Shown piece by piece: positions 13,267 through 22,270 of a DNA stretch of 29,784 bases. The first letter of the stretch is position 1; each line of letters opens with the position of its first letter. The notes below the pieces were generated by a model. It was not told the origin of the DNA, ran no database searches, and saw nothing but the letters and a program-made list of their open reading frames with translations. The stretch is from NCBI GenBank assembly GCA_043804035.1, contig JAZDJJ010000182.1, positions 1 to 29,784 on the forward strand. Direction: 5' to 3'. This DNA is from JAZDJJ01 sp043804035. Its GTDB lineage: Bacteria; Bacteroidota; Bacteroidia; Palsa-948. The translations under genes were made by a program, and so were the position numbers.

Positions 13267-13713
13267 TTAATCATAAATATTTATTTCTGCTACATCCACA
13301 ATAAATTTTTTCTTCAGTAATCTTCTGCCGATGAGAACAGGATATCGCATATCTGCTCTGTCGGTCAGTGAAATTATAGATTTTATCATTCTACCTGCGA
13401 TTCTTATTTTGGTTTTTATCACATAACGTTCTTCTACTTCACCAAAAGAATTTTTGATTTTCTTTTTTTTGAACTCGCTAAAACAATGTTCCTGTTCGTT
13501 AAATGTTGAATGAGTTGGATCCAGCACCTGAAAGCAAAGAATTTTTTTTCCATTTTCCTTTTTGGTATAAAAATTGTAACAATGCAATGTATTTGTATAA
13601 GTGCCAGTATCAATCTTAGCGACAATACCAGAAATATCTAATTCGGGAAAATCAACTAATATTCTTTTGCCGATGATTTGTTTGGGTTTATTGATTTTTT
13701 TTTTAAGCATCAT
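13267..13713 (-). CDS. Retropepsin-like/ATP-dependent zinc protease family protein (148 aa)
   Basis: The protein matches the small family often named ATP-dependent zinc protease (Pfam Zn_protease), whose fold looks like a retroviral aspartic protease. VAKIDTGTYTNTLHC holds the DTG signature, and SLTDRADMRYPVLIGRRLLK is the typical second block with the flap-end LIGR. The true activity and substrate are unclear; members often neighbour RimK-type ligases, but none is here. The frame opens at 13734, but that ATG lies within a -7-like element (13732-13739), so the start at 13713 (MMLKKKINK) is preferred. First gene of a possible operon with accC and ybeY. Confidence 0.82.
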   Translation of the reverse strand: MMLKKKINKPKQIIGKRILVDFPELDISGIVAKIDTGTYTNTLHCYNFYTKKENGKKILCFQVLDPTHSTFNEQEHCFSEFKKKKIKNSFGEVEERYVIKTKIRIAGRMIKSIISLTDRADMRYPVLIGRRLLKKKFIVDVAEINIYD

Positions 13714-13731
13714 TTCAATTTTATGAAAATA

Positions 13732-13805
13732 CAAAGTAACAAAAAATTTAATTAGAAAACATGTAAAAATATTTTTACATGTTTGTAAAAAAATAGATTA
13801 CTTTG
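13732..13805. promoter_or_regulatory. Divergent promoter pair around a perfect 28-bp palindrome
   Basis: The half-site AAACATGTAAAAAT (13757-13770) is followed directly by its exact reverse complement (13771-13784). On each side, 31 to 35 bp from the centre, lies TTACTTTG: 13798-13805 on the plus strand, facing the macroglobulin gene, and 13732-13739 on the minus strand, facing the protease-family gene. Both are one base off TAnnTTTG. The palindrome would cover about -28 to -55 of the plus promoter. An operator for one dimeric regulator acting on both genes is the simplest reading; a bidirectional hairpin is the alternative. Confidence 0.5.
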
Positions 13806-13865
13806 CATTATTATTCAAAAAGCTTTTTCAAAAATAGTTAATATAATTTTTAAAAAATAAATCAA

Positions 13866-16800
13866 ATGAAATCAAAAAAAATTTTTTTCTTATCGTTGCT
13901 GTTCACTTTAATCATTACAGCAGCAGTTGCTTTCTTCTCTCCGCTTTCAATTACCGGAGTAATTACGTCAAAAGCGGAGATGCTCATTTTCCCGCAAGGA
14001 AGCACTTATCAAAACGCATGGAACAAAGTAGATTCCCTGATGAAAAAAGGGCTCACAAAATCTGCCTTGCAGATAGTAGAAGAAATTTACACGAAAGCAA
14101 AATTGGATAACAATGTGGCGCAAATTGTAAAAACAATTATTCATCGCATTAAATTAGAATCCTATATGGAAGAGTATTCGGTTCAAAAAAGTATTGACAA
14201 GTTAGATAAAGAAATAAAAAAATCAAAATATCCGCTCACGCCTGTTTTACACTCCATCCTCGCTGAAATGTATTGGCAATTTTATCAAAACAACCACTGG
14301 AAATTCCATAACCGCACACAAACAGTAGATTTCAAAATGGATGACATTAACACCTGGGATTTAAAATCTATTATTGATCATACCATCAAACACTATCAAC
14401 TTTCGTTGCAAAATATTGATTCATTAAAACGAACATCTCTAAATATTTATGATGACATTATCATCAATAATACTTCTCCTGTTACAGAAAAAAAAATAAG
14501 TTCCACGCGTAAATTTCGTCCATCGCTGTATGATTTTCTTGCTCATCGTGCAGTAGATTTTTATATGAATGAAGAACCTGATATCATCAAACCTGCTTAC
14601 AAATTTGAACTCAACAACGAAAGTTATTTCTCGGATTACAATGCTTTTGCAAAACAAAAAATAGAATCCAAAGATACATTGTCTATGAAGTTTTATGCTG
14701 TGAAAATTCTACAAGACCTGCTTACTTTTCATGGTAATGATAAAGATACCGAAGCGTTAATTGATGTTGACCTCAAGCGATTGAAATTCATTCTAAACAA
14801 ATCTATTGTTGAAGGCAAGGATAGTTTGTATTTGCAGGCATTACAAAATCTGGAAAAGAAATTTTTATCTCATCCTTCTTCCACAGAAATTTCATACCAG
14901 ATAGCTAATTTATATAAAGAGAAAGGCGACAAATACAACCCGCGTATATCGGAAGATAACAAATGGTTTAAGAAAAAGGCATACGAAATTTGCGAAAATG
15001 CCGTCAAACGATTTCCTGATTCTTATGGAGCAAAAAATTGCAAATATCTTTTAGCAGAAATCAAAACAAAGTCAATCAATCTCACTACAGAACAAGTTAA
15101 TATTCCTGACAAACCCTTCCGTGCATTGTTGCAATATCAAAACCAGAATAAAGTATTTTTCCGCATCGTTGCGCAAGATATTGAAACATATAACAAAAAC
15201 TCAGAAAAATATTACGGTGAAGAACTTATTAAAAAATTTCTTTCCGAAGCAATTGTAAAAGAATGGTCGCTGGATTTGCCTAATGATAACGACTATCAAA
15301 ATCATTCTGTAGAAATAAAAATTCCTGAACTGCCATTTGGACATTATGTAATTCTTGTCGGTTCAGACAAATCGTTTTCATATAAAAATAATGGTGTTGC
15401 TTACGGTTCCTGCTGGATGTCTAACATTAGTTATATTCAGCGAAGTACGAATGATGGCGGTTATGATGTTTATGTGTTGCATCGTGAAAATGGAAATCCT
15501 CTTAAAAATGTTCACGCACAACTCTGGTATCAAAAATACAATTACACTCTTAAAAAATACGAATACAACAAAGGCGATAATCTCACTACTGATGAAAATG
15601 GATTTTTCCATATTTCTACTGCTGCTGATGAATACCGAAATTATTCTATTGAATTAACGAATGGAAAAGATAAATTGTACACGAACAACGGAATTTATCT
15701 CTACAAACATTATTCTCAGAAAAAAAATACATATCTAAAAACATTTTTCTTCACTGACCGTGCCATTTATCGTCCTGGGCAAACAGTTTATTTTAAAGGC
15801 ATTGTACTGGAAACTGATGAAGAAAATAATCATATCGTTCCGAACAGCAGTGCCACAGTTACGCTCTATGATGTAAACTATCAAAAAGTTTCTTCACTTG
15901 ATTTGACTACAAATGAATATGGAACTTTTCAAGGTAATTTTATTTTACCTCAAAGTTTGCTTAACGGGCAGATGCATATCACCGATACTCATGGCACAGT
16001 TTATTTTTCGGTGGAAGAATACAAGCGACCAAAATTTGAAGTTACTTTTCCTCCTATTAAAGGCGTGTACAAACTCGGAGAGGAAGTTACAGTGAAAGGA
16101 AAAGCACTGTCATATTCGGGCGCAAATGTGAATGGAGCAGAAGTAAAATACCGCGTAGTGCGTAATATTTATTTTCATCGGTCATGGTACGAAGAGAGAG
16201 AATATTATCCTTCTTCACCCGAAATGGAAATTATCAATGGACTTACAACGACTAACGATACAGGAGGATTTGTAATTACTTTCAAAGCAATACCTGACCT
16301 TAGCATTTCAAAATCCAACAAACCCGTTTACTCTTTCCGTGTTATTGCTGATATTACTGACATTACAGGCGAAACGCATAGCAACGAAAATTCTGTTTCT
16401 GTCGGATACAATGCAATGAAATTGGAAATGAATATTCCAACGGAAATAAATCGCGACAGTTCACAAAAATTCAAAATTATTTCCGAAAATTTGAACGGAG
16501 AATATGAACCATCAAAAGGGAAAATAGAAATCTGGAAACTTAAAGATCCCGATAGAATTTTCCGCACTCGTCTTTGGGATAAACCCGATAAGTATCTGAT
16601 GAGTAAGGCAGAATTTTATTCTGCTTTTCCAAATGATGTATATGATAAAGAAGATGATATACACAAATGGGAAAAAGGAGTGAAAGTTTTTACAGGAGAA
16701 TTTGATACAGATAAAAATAAAGAGATAATACTTTCGCAACTTGCACAGTGGCAAAGCGGAGCGTATGTAACAGAGGCATTAACGAAAGATAAATTCGGAG

Positions 16801-19800
16801 AAGAAGTGAAAGATGTAAAATATTTTACGCTCTTTTCTCTCAACGACAAAATAATTCCCTTAAACATAAATGACTGGTTTACTTCTCTGAAAGATAAAGG
16901 TGAGCCGGGAGAAAAAGCATCATTCATTTTTGGAACACGTGCATCCAATGTAATGGTGCTTTGCGAAATAGAACATAAAGATGTTACATATCCTCTCATT
17001 TCGGGAGGAATAGGAAATAAACTTTGGCTCACACTAAATAATGAACTCAAAAAAATTGAACTGCCCATAGAGGAAAAACATCGCGGTAACTTTGCTTATC
17101 ATCTTGTGTTCGTAAAAAACAACCGTGTATATTCACACGATGGAACTATCACTGTTCCTTACACTAATAAAGAACTTGCCATTGAGTTTGAGACATTCCG
17201 AAGCAAACTTATTCCCGGACAAAAAGAAGAATGGAAAATTAAAATGAAAAATAAAAATGGAGATAAAGTTGCTGCCGAAATGCTTGCTGCAATGTATGAT
17301 GCTTCATTAGATGCTTTCAGCGCAAACAAATGGTATTTTAATATCTATAATTATTTGTATCCATCGCGCAGTTGGGAAACACAGCAAATTGTGCGAACTA
17401 GTGTTTCGTCTGCTTTTTCCAAGGACTGGAATATTTATCCTACGCTTCAATATAGATACTATGACCAACTTAATTGGTTTGGATATTATTATAATGAATA
17501 TGCTGATAATCTGACAGGGGGAAGAAATTTTAAAAGTGAGATGAAATATGGTGCTCTCCCATCTGCGCGAGAATCAGTAGCAATGGATATGGAAGTAATG
17601 GACAATAAAAAGATATCTTCTTCTGCACCGGCAGATAAAAAAGAATCAACGGGGGGAGGAGCATTACTTGCTGCAAGCAAACAAGGTGAGAAAAGTTCTT
17701 TGCAAAATATTACTGCCCGAAAAAACCTTTCAGAAACTGCTTTCTTTTTTCCTCAATTAGAAACCGATGCAAACGGAAACATCATCATTAAGTTCACGGT
17801 TCCTGAAGCACTCACCAAATGGAAAATGATGGGCTTTGCGCATACAAAGGACTTGAAGTACGGACAGATTGAAAAAGAAGTTGTAACGCAAAAAGATTTA
17901 ATGATTGTTCCACACACTCCGCGATTCTTCCGCGAAGGAGATAAAATAATTTTCACTGCAAAAGTTACAAACATTTCTGACAAAGATTTATCCGGGAATG
18001 CGGAACTGATTTTATATGATGCTATAACGATGAAAGATATTTCTCCTCCCATTTTGGGTGGGATTGGTGTACGAAATTTTTCTGTAGAGAAAGGAAAAAG
18101 TTCTCCGCTTGAATGGAATTTAATTATTCCCGAAGGAATTTCTGCCATCACTTACAAAGTAGTTGCAAAAGCCAATAATTTTTCTGATGGAGAAGAATCT
18201 GTTGTGCCTGTGCTAACAAACAGAATGCTCGTTACTGAATCGCTACCTCTTTCTATCCGAGGCAAACAGACCAAAACATTTAAGTTTGAAAAATTTATTT
18301 CGCAAAATAATGGTTCTTCTACTCTTCGTAATCATAAATTCACTCTTGAATTTTCTGCCAACCCCGCATGGTATGCTCTGCAATCACTTCCTTATATAAT
18401 GGAATATTCTCATGAATGTGCCGAGCAAGTGTTCAGTTGTTTTTATGCCAATAGTATTGCATCGCATATCGCAAATTCTTCTCCGAAAATAAAAGCAGTG
18501 TTTGATTCGTGGAAATCCGCACCAGCGCAAAATGTTACGTCTCTGCTTTCTAATCTGGAAAAAAATCAGGAATTAAAATCCGTTTTACTTGAAGAAACTC
18601 CATGGGTGATGGATGCAAAAGATGAGTCGGAAAGAAAAAAACGTATAGGAATCCTTTTTGATTTGAATCGTATGGCAAACGAGTTGGATGTTGCTTTAAT
18701 AAAACTTCAAAAGATGCAGGTAAGCAATGGTGGATGGCCATGGTTTGAAAAAATGCCTGATAACAGATATATCACACAGCACATCGTTGCAGGAATGGGA
18801 CATCTTGAGCATCTTGGCATAAAAAAAATTCGCGAGGATTCTAAAACATGGAATATGGTTAGTAAAGCCATTCGTTATTTAGACAACTGCATCCACGAAG
18901 ATTACGAATTAATTTTAAAAAATGATAAAGAGCATATAGACAAAAATCATCTTGGCTATGAGCAGATTCAATATCTTTATGCGAGAAGTTATTTTAAGGA
19001 CATCTCTATTGAAGCAAAAAATCAAAAAGCGTTTGACTATTACAAAGGGCAGGCAAAAAAATACTGGGTTGAAAACAATCGCTATATGCAAGGAATGATT
19101 GCACTTGGGTTGCAACGGTATGGCGACAAAATTACTCCACTGAATATTATGAAGTCCGTAAAAGAAAATGCTTTGTATAGCGAAGAGATGGGAATGTATT
19201 GGAAAGATGATTATGAAGGATATTACTGGTATGAGTCACCAATTGAATCGCACTCACTTTTGGTGGAAGCATTTGATGAAGTTGCTAACGATAAAAAATC
19301 TGTAGACGATTTGCGTGTATGGCTTTTGAAAAGTAAGCAAACGCAAAATTGGAAATCCACCAAAGCAACAACAGAAGCAGTGTATGCACTTTTGCTTCGT
19401 GGTACTAATTGGCTTACCACAGAATCTAATATTGAATTTTTACTTGGCGACATGAAAATAGATCCAAAGCAAATACCGGATGTAAAAATGGAAGCAGGTA
19501 CAGGATATTTCAAAACATCCTGGAGTGGTAGCGATATCAAAGCACAGATGGGCAATATCACAGTAATAAAAAAAGATGAAGATGTTTCATGGGGAGCAGT
19601 GTACTGGCAGTACTTTGAGCAATTAGATAAAATTACTCCGCATAAGACACCGCTTTCGCTCGTGAAAAAACTTTTTCTGGAAAAAAATACGGCATCGGGT
19701 CCTGTGATAGAACTTGTTACAGAAAACACAAAACTAAAACCCGGCGATAAACTCAAAGTGCGTATTGAACTTCGTGTGGACAGAAATATGGAATATATCC

Positions 19801-20072
19801 ACATGAAAGATATGCGTGCATCCGGTTTTGAACCAACCAATGTTTTCTCTTCATATAAATATCAGGACGGACTTTATTACTATGAAAGCACGCGTGATGC
19901 TGCCACTAATTTTTTCATACCGAACTTGCCAAAAGGAACATACTTGTTTGAATATCCGTTAGTAGTTTCGCATAACGGAGATTTTTCAAATGGCGTTACA
20001 AGCATTCAATGCATGTATGCACCTGAGTTCAGTAGCCACTCCGAAGGGATTAGAGTGAGAGTGGAAAAGTAA
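13866..20072 (+). CDS. Alpha-2-macroglobulin family protein with thioester motif (2068 aa)
   Basis: Bacterial alpha-2-macroglobulins trap attacking proteases in the periplasm or at the surface. A signal peptide or anchor (LSLLFTLIITAAVAFF) is followed by about 400 residues of helical, repeat-like sequence. Then come the macroglobulin domains, with the MG2 signature FFFTDRAIYRPGQTVYFKG near 628-645. A low-complexity bait-like region is at about 1225-1288 (SSSAPADKKESTGGG). The A2M core is FFFPQLETDANGNIIIKF. The thioester domain has C1518-A-E-Q1521 in SHECAEQVF, so the reactive bond should form. A C-terminal receptor-like domain follows. It is longer than the E. coli YfaS type (about 1530 aa). 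The usual partner gene pbpC is absent nearby. Start ATG 13866 follows an A/T-rich leader. Confidence 0.93.
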   Translation: MKSKKIFFLSLLFTLIITAAVAFFSPLSITGVITSKAEMLIFPQGSTYQNAWNKVDSLMKKGLTKSALQIVEEIYTKAKLDNNVAQIVKTIIHRIKLESYMEEYSVQKSIDKLDKEIKKSKYPLTPVLHSILAEMYWQFYQNNHWKFHNRTQTVDFKMDDINTWDLKSIIDHTIKHYQLSLQNIDSLKRTSLNIYDDIIINNTSPVTEKKISSTRKFRPSLYDFLAHRAVDFYMNEEPDIIKPAYKFELNNESYFSDYNAFAKQKIESKDTLSMKFYAVKILQDLLTFHGNDKDTEALIDVDLKRLKFILNKSIVEGKDSLYLQALQNLEKKFLSHPSSTEISYQIANLYKEKGDKYNPRISEDNKWFKKKAYEICENAVKRFPDSYGAKNCKYLLAEIKTKSINLTTEQVNIPDKPFRALLQYQNQNKVFFRIVAQDIETYNKNSEKYYGEELIKKFLSEAIVKEWSLDLPNDNDYQNHSVEIKIPELPFGHYVILVGSDKSFSYKNNGVAYGSCWMSNISYIQRSTNDGGYDVYVLHRENGNPLKNVHAQLWYQKYNYTLKKYEYNKGDNLTTDENGFFHISTAADEYRNYSIELTNGKDKLYTNNGIYLYKHYSQKKNTYLKTFFFTDRAIYRPGQTVYFKGIVLETDEENNHIVPNSSATVTLYDVNYQKVSSLDLTTNEYGTFQGNFILPQSLLNGQMHITDTHGTVYFSVEEYKRPKFEVTFPPIKGVYKLGEEVTVKGKALSYSGANVNGAEVKYRVVRNIYFHRSWYEEREYYPSSPEMEIINGLTTTNDTGGFVITFKAIPDLSISKSNKPVYSFRVIADITDITGETHSNENSVSVGYNAMKLEMNIPTEINRDSSQKFKIISENLNGEYEPSKGKIEIWKLKDPDRIFRTRLWDKPDKYLMSKAEFYSAFPNDVYDKEDDIHKWEKGVKVFTGEFDTDKNKEIILSQLAQWQSGAYVTEALTKDKFGEEVKDVKYFTLFSLNDKIIPLNINDWFTSLKDKGEPGEKASFIFGTRASNVMVLCEIEHKDVTYPLISGGIGNKLWLTLNNELKKIELPIEEKHRGNFAYHLVFVKNNRVYSHDGTITVPYTNKELAIEFETFRSKLIPGQKEEWKIKMKNKNGDKVAAEMLAAMYDASLDAFSANKWYFNIYNYLYPSRSWETQQIVRTSVSSAFSKDWNIYPTLQYRYYDQLNWFGYYYNEYADNLTGGRNFKSEMKYGALPSARESVAMDMEVMDNKKISSSAPADKKESTGGGALLAASKQGEKSSLQNITARKNLSETAFFFPQLETDANGNIIIKFTVPEALTKWKMMGFAHTKDLKYGQIEKEVVTQKDLMIVPHTPRFFREGDKIIFTAKVTNISDKDLSGNAELILYDAITMKDISPPILGGIGVRNFSVEKGKSSPLEWNLIIPEGISAITYKVVAKANNFSDGEESVVPVLTNRMLVTESLPLSIRGKQTKTFKFEKFISQNNGSSTLRNHKFTLEFSANPAWYALQSLPYIMEYSHECAEQVFSCFYANSIASHIANSSPKIKAVFDSWKSAPAQNVTSLLSNLEKNQELKSVLLEETPWVMDAKDESERKKRIGILFDLNRMANELDVALIKLQKMQVSNGGWPWFEKMPDNRYITQHIVAGMGHLEHLGIKKIREDSKTWNMVSKAIRYLDNCIHEDYELILKNDKEHIDKNHLGYEQIQYLYARSYFKDISIEAKNQKAFDYYKGQAKKYWVENNRYMQGMIALGLQRYGDKITPLNIMKSVKENALYSEEMGMYWKDDYEGYYWYESPIESHSLLVEAFDEVANDKKSVDDLRVWLLKSKQTQNWKSTKATTEAVYALLLRGTNWLTTESNIEFLLGDMKIDPKQIPDVKMEAGTGYFKTSWSGSDIKAQMGNITVIKKDEDVSWGAVYWQYFEQLDKITPHKTPLSLVKKLFLEKNTASGPVIELVTENTKLKPGDKLKVRIELRVDRNMEYIHMKDMRASGFEPTNVFSSYKYQDGLYYYESTRDAATNFFIPNLPKGTYLFEYPLVVSHNGDFSNGVTSIQCMYAPEFSSHSEGIRVRVEK

Positions 20073-20117
20073 TGATTATTCGTTGATTGTTAATCGTAAT
20101 TCGTAAATCATTGCTAT

Positions 20118-20139
20118 TTAAGAGCGGTTTCAAAAATTG
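20118..20139. repeat. Solo end of the MITE-like element
   Basis: TTAAGAGCGGTTTCAAAAAT matches the terminal repeat of the element at 25757-25904 (TTAAGGGCGGTTCCAAAAAT on the reverse strand) at 18 of 20 bases, and the next two bases (TG) also match. No partner end is visible in this 196-bp gap, so it is a remnant or a chance match. Confidence 0.45.
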
Positions 20140-20257
20140 TAATAATTTGAAAACATCTATCTTGTTTTATAACGGACATCTTGACTTGTTTTTATAGCAT
20201 TCCCCGTAGAGCCATTTTAATAAAAAAAGGGATTGTGTCTCTACTCGTCTTACCGAT

Positions 20258-20265
20258 TATCTTTG
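20258..20265 (+). promoter_or_regulatory. -7 element directly before the S1-protein start
   Basis: TATCTTTG is an exact TAnnTTTG match ending three bases before ATG 20269. A TTG lies 22 bases upstream as a weak -33. Transcription from it would begin at or just inside the start codon. Confidence 0.45.
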
Positions 20266-20268
20266 CGT

Positions 20269-21129
20269 ATGATAAATCTCGGACAATTCAATTCACTTAC
20301 AATTTTAAGACGAGCGGAACAAGGTTTTTATCTCGGTCAGACAAAAAGTACGGACTTCGTTACGAATGAAACCGTTTTGCTCCCTAACCGCTATATTCCC
20401 GAAGATGCTAATATTGGTGATACGCTCAGTGTTTTTATCTACAACGATTCTGAAGACAGAATAATTGCCACAACATTAAAGCCAAAGCTTACATTGAACA
20501 AGTTTGCCTGTTTACAAGTTGTAAGTGTTACTAATCATGGAGCATTTTTGGATTGGGGATTGGCGAAAGATATTTTTGTTCCTTTCAACGAACAGATAAA
20601 AAAAATGGAAGAAGGACAGAAACATATTGTTTGTCTTTATTTAGATAAAGTTACAAACAGGTTGGCTGCATCGGGTAAAATCAATAAGTTTCTCACAAAT
20701 GAAAATATTGAACTGATAGAAAAAGAAGAAGTGGAATTACTAATAGCAGAGAAAACAGACATCGGCATCAATGTAATCATCAACGACAGATACAAAGGAA
20801 TTCTTTATCGGAATGAAATTTTTCAGGACATAAAATATGGCGAACGAGTAAAAGGATATATTAAAAAGATAAGAAAAGAAGATAAAAAGATTGATGTGAG
20901 TTTGCAGAAATCAGGTTATGCGAATGTAATATCTAATGAAAAAAAAATCATTATCAAGTTGCAGGAGAACAAAGGTTTTTTGAAACTGAACGACAGCAGT
21001 TCTCCTGAAAAAATTACTTTTGTTCTGGAGATGAGTAAAAAAACTTTTAAAAAAGCAATAGGTTCGCTTTTCAAGCAGAGAATTATTCGTATTGAAGAAG
21101 AAGGAATTTATCTGAATAATAAAAATTAG
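20269..21129 (+). CDS. S1-domain RNA-binding protein, CvfB-like (286 aa)
   Basis: The N-terminus MINLGQFNSLTILRRAEQGF, then YLGQ and VLLPNRYIPE, is the first domain of the CvfB family, tandem S1-type OB folds ending in a winged helix. A clear S1 repeat follows (ACLQVVSVTNHGAFLDWGLA with DIFVPFNEQ), then another with GERVKGYIKKIRKEDKKIDV, and a basic end (KKAIGSLFKQRIIRIEEEGI) that fits the winged helix. Members bind RNA; their exact role in Bacteroidota is not known to me. An upstream in-frame start at 20233 is rejected because family members start at the MINLG position and the -7 element lies between the two. First gene of a plus-strand run. Confidence 0.88.
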   Translation: MINLGQFNSLTILRRAEQGFYLGQTKSTDFVTNETVLLPNRYIPEDANIGDTLSVFIYNDSEDRIIATTLKPKLTLNKFACLQVVSVTNHGAFLDWGLAKDIFVPFNEQIKKMEEGQKHIVCLYLDKVTNRLAASGKINKFLTNENIELIEKEEVELLIAEKTDIGINVIINDRYKGILYRNEIFQDIKYGERVKGYIKKIRKEDKKIDVSLQKSGYANVISNEKKIIIKLQENKGFLKLNDSSSPEKITFVLEMSKKTFKKAIGSLFKQRIIRIEEEGIYLNNKN

Positions 21130-21153
21130 TTTTACTGTATATTTTTATCAGCA

Positions 21154-21480
21154 ATGAAAAAAAATAAAAAATCTTTTCTAAAAAAAATTGTTCCTTTTAT
21201 AATCAACAAATATGTGATTTCGCTGATAGCGTTAATTATATGGATAATGTTTTTTGATAAAGATGATATGTTTTCTCAATTTGATTTGTCACATAAACTC
21301 CGACAACTTCAGAATGAAAAAAAATATTATGAAACAGAAATAAAGAAAAATAAAAACGATATAAAAGAATTAAAAACCAATTCCGAAAATCTCAAAAAAT
21401 TTGCCCGCGAAAAATATCTGATGAAAAAAGATAATGAGGAAATTTTTGTGATAGTGCAAGACACGACTACTGATAATTGA
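21154..21480 (+). CDS. Septum formation initiator family protein, FtsB/DivIC-like (108 aa)
   Basis: The layout is that of FtsB/DivIC: a short basic cytoplasmic tail (MKKNKKSFLKKIVPFIINKY), one membrane span (VISLIALIIWIMFF), and a periplasmic coiled coil rich in K, E, N and L (about 48-85). The signature end, LKKFAREKYLMKKDNEEIFV, corresponds to the conserved REKYxMKK..E block of Bacteroidota members. It would bridge FtsL and FtsQ in the division complex. It follows the S1 gene by 24 bp. The family is diverse, so the choice between FtsB and DivIC is left open. Confidence 0.87.
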   Translation: MKKNKKSFLKKIVPFIINKYVISLIALIIWIMFFDKDDMFSQFDLSHKLRQLQNEKKYYETEIKKNKNDIKELKTNSENLKKFAREKYLMKKDNEEIFVIVQDTTTDN

Positions 21481-21519
21481 TTATTGTGGTTTAATGATTT
21501 TCCAAAAATAATTTTTACA

Positions 21520-22269
21520 ATGCAATTACGATTTAATAATTATACTCTCTATTTTATATCTTTTATCTTTTTTCCTTTTTTCCTTTTTTCATGCAATAAA
21601 GAAAATTGTTGGGATTGTATCAAGCGGGCAGGAAAAGTTACAACAGAAGTTCGTGTTGTTCCTCCTTTTACAAAGTTGAAAATACGGGATAATGTTAATG
21701 TATTTATCACGCAAGGAAATTCGCAGGAAATAAAAGTAGAAGCAGGAAAAAATCTTATTTCTCTTGTCAGCACGAAAGTAAGTAATGACGAGTTGCTCAT
21801 CCAAAACAATAACAAATGCAACTGGTCACGCAGTTACAAAAATAATCTCAATGTTTATGTAACTGTTACACAACTCACTCATATTTATTTTGACGGTTCG
21901 GGGCAGATAAAAAGTACGAACACAATTGTTGGTAATTCATTAGATGTTCTAACAAATACAGCAGGTGATGTGGAACTCACCATTGATATGCATTCCGTTA
22001 TTTCGCATCTGCATAGCAGTGCCGATATTACTCTGCACGGAAAATCCGACTATCACGGAATTTTTCACGGCGGTGAAGGATTTTTGAAATGTGAAGATTT
22101 GCAAACATTTACTACATGGACTATGGTAAGAGGAACTGGCAATGAATACCTGAATGTAAAAAATCAACTTGTCGCATTTCTTGAATGGACAGGTGATATT
22201 TATTATTCGGGTAATCCTGTTGTAGATAGTAAAATCTCCGGTAGTGGAAAACTAATTCATCAAAACTAA
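21520..22269 (+). CDS. Head-GIN domain lipoprotein, DUF2807 (249 aa)
   Basis: A hydrophobic signal ending LFSC-NKENC is a lipoprotein signal, so the protein should be lipid-anchored. The mature part has the head-GIN start VVPPFTKLKIRDNVNVFITQ, then QEIKVEAGKNLISLVSTKV and a long parallel beta-helix-like run in which each turn carries S/T-D/G patterns (HIYFDGSGQIKSTN, HSSADITLHGKSD). It ends in DSKISGSGKLIHQN. The function of the family is unknown; surface adhesion or polysaccharide binding has been suggested. The frame could start at TTG 21484, but ATG 21520 puts the signal peptide at the N-terminus. The next gene begins one base after the stop. Confidence 0.88.
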   Translation: MQLRFNNYTLYFISFIFFPFFLFSCNKENCWDCIKRAGKVTTEVRVVPPFTKLKIRDNVNVFITQGNSQEIKVEAGKNLISLVSTKVSNDELLIQNNNKCNWSRSYKNNLNVYVTVTQLTHIYFDGSGQIKSTNTIVGNSLDVLTNTAGDVELTIDMHSVISHLHSSADITLHGKSDYHGIFHGGEGFLKCEDLQTFTTWTMVRGTGNEYLNVKNQLVAFLEWTGDIYYSGNPVVDSKISGSGKLIHQN

Positions 22270-22270
22270 A

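Noticed and set aside
19223..19840. 205-aa minus-strand ORF
   Set aside because: It lies wholly antisense within the macroglobulin gene; serine/phenylalanine-rich shadow composition.
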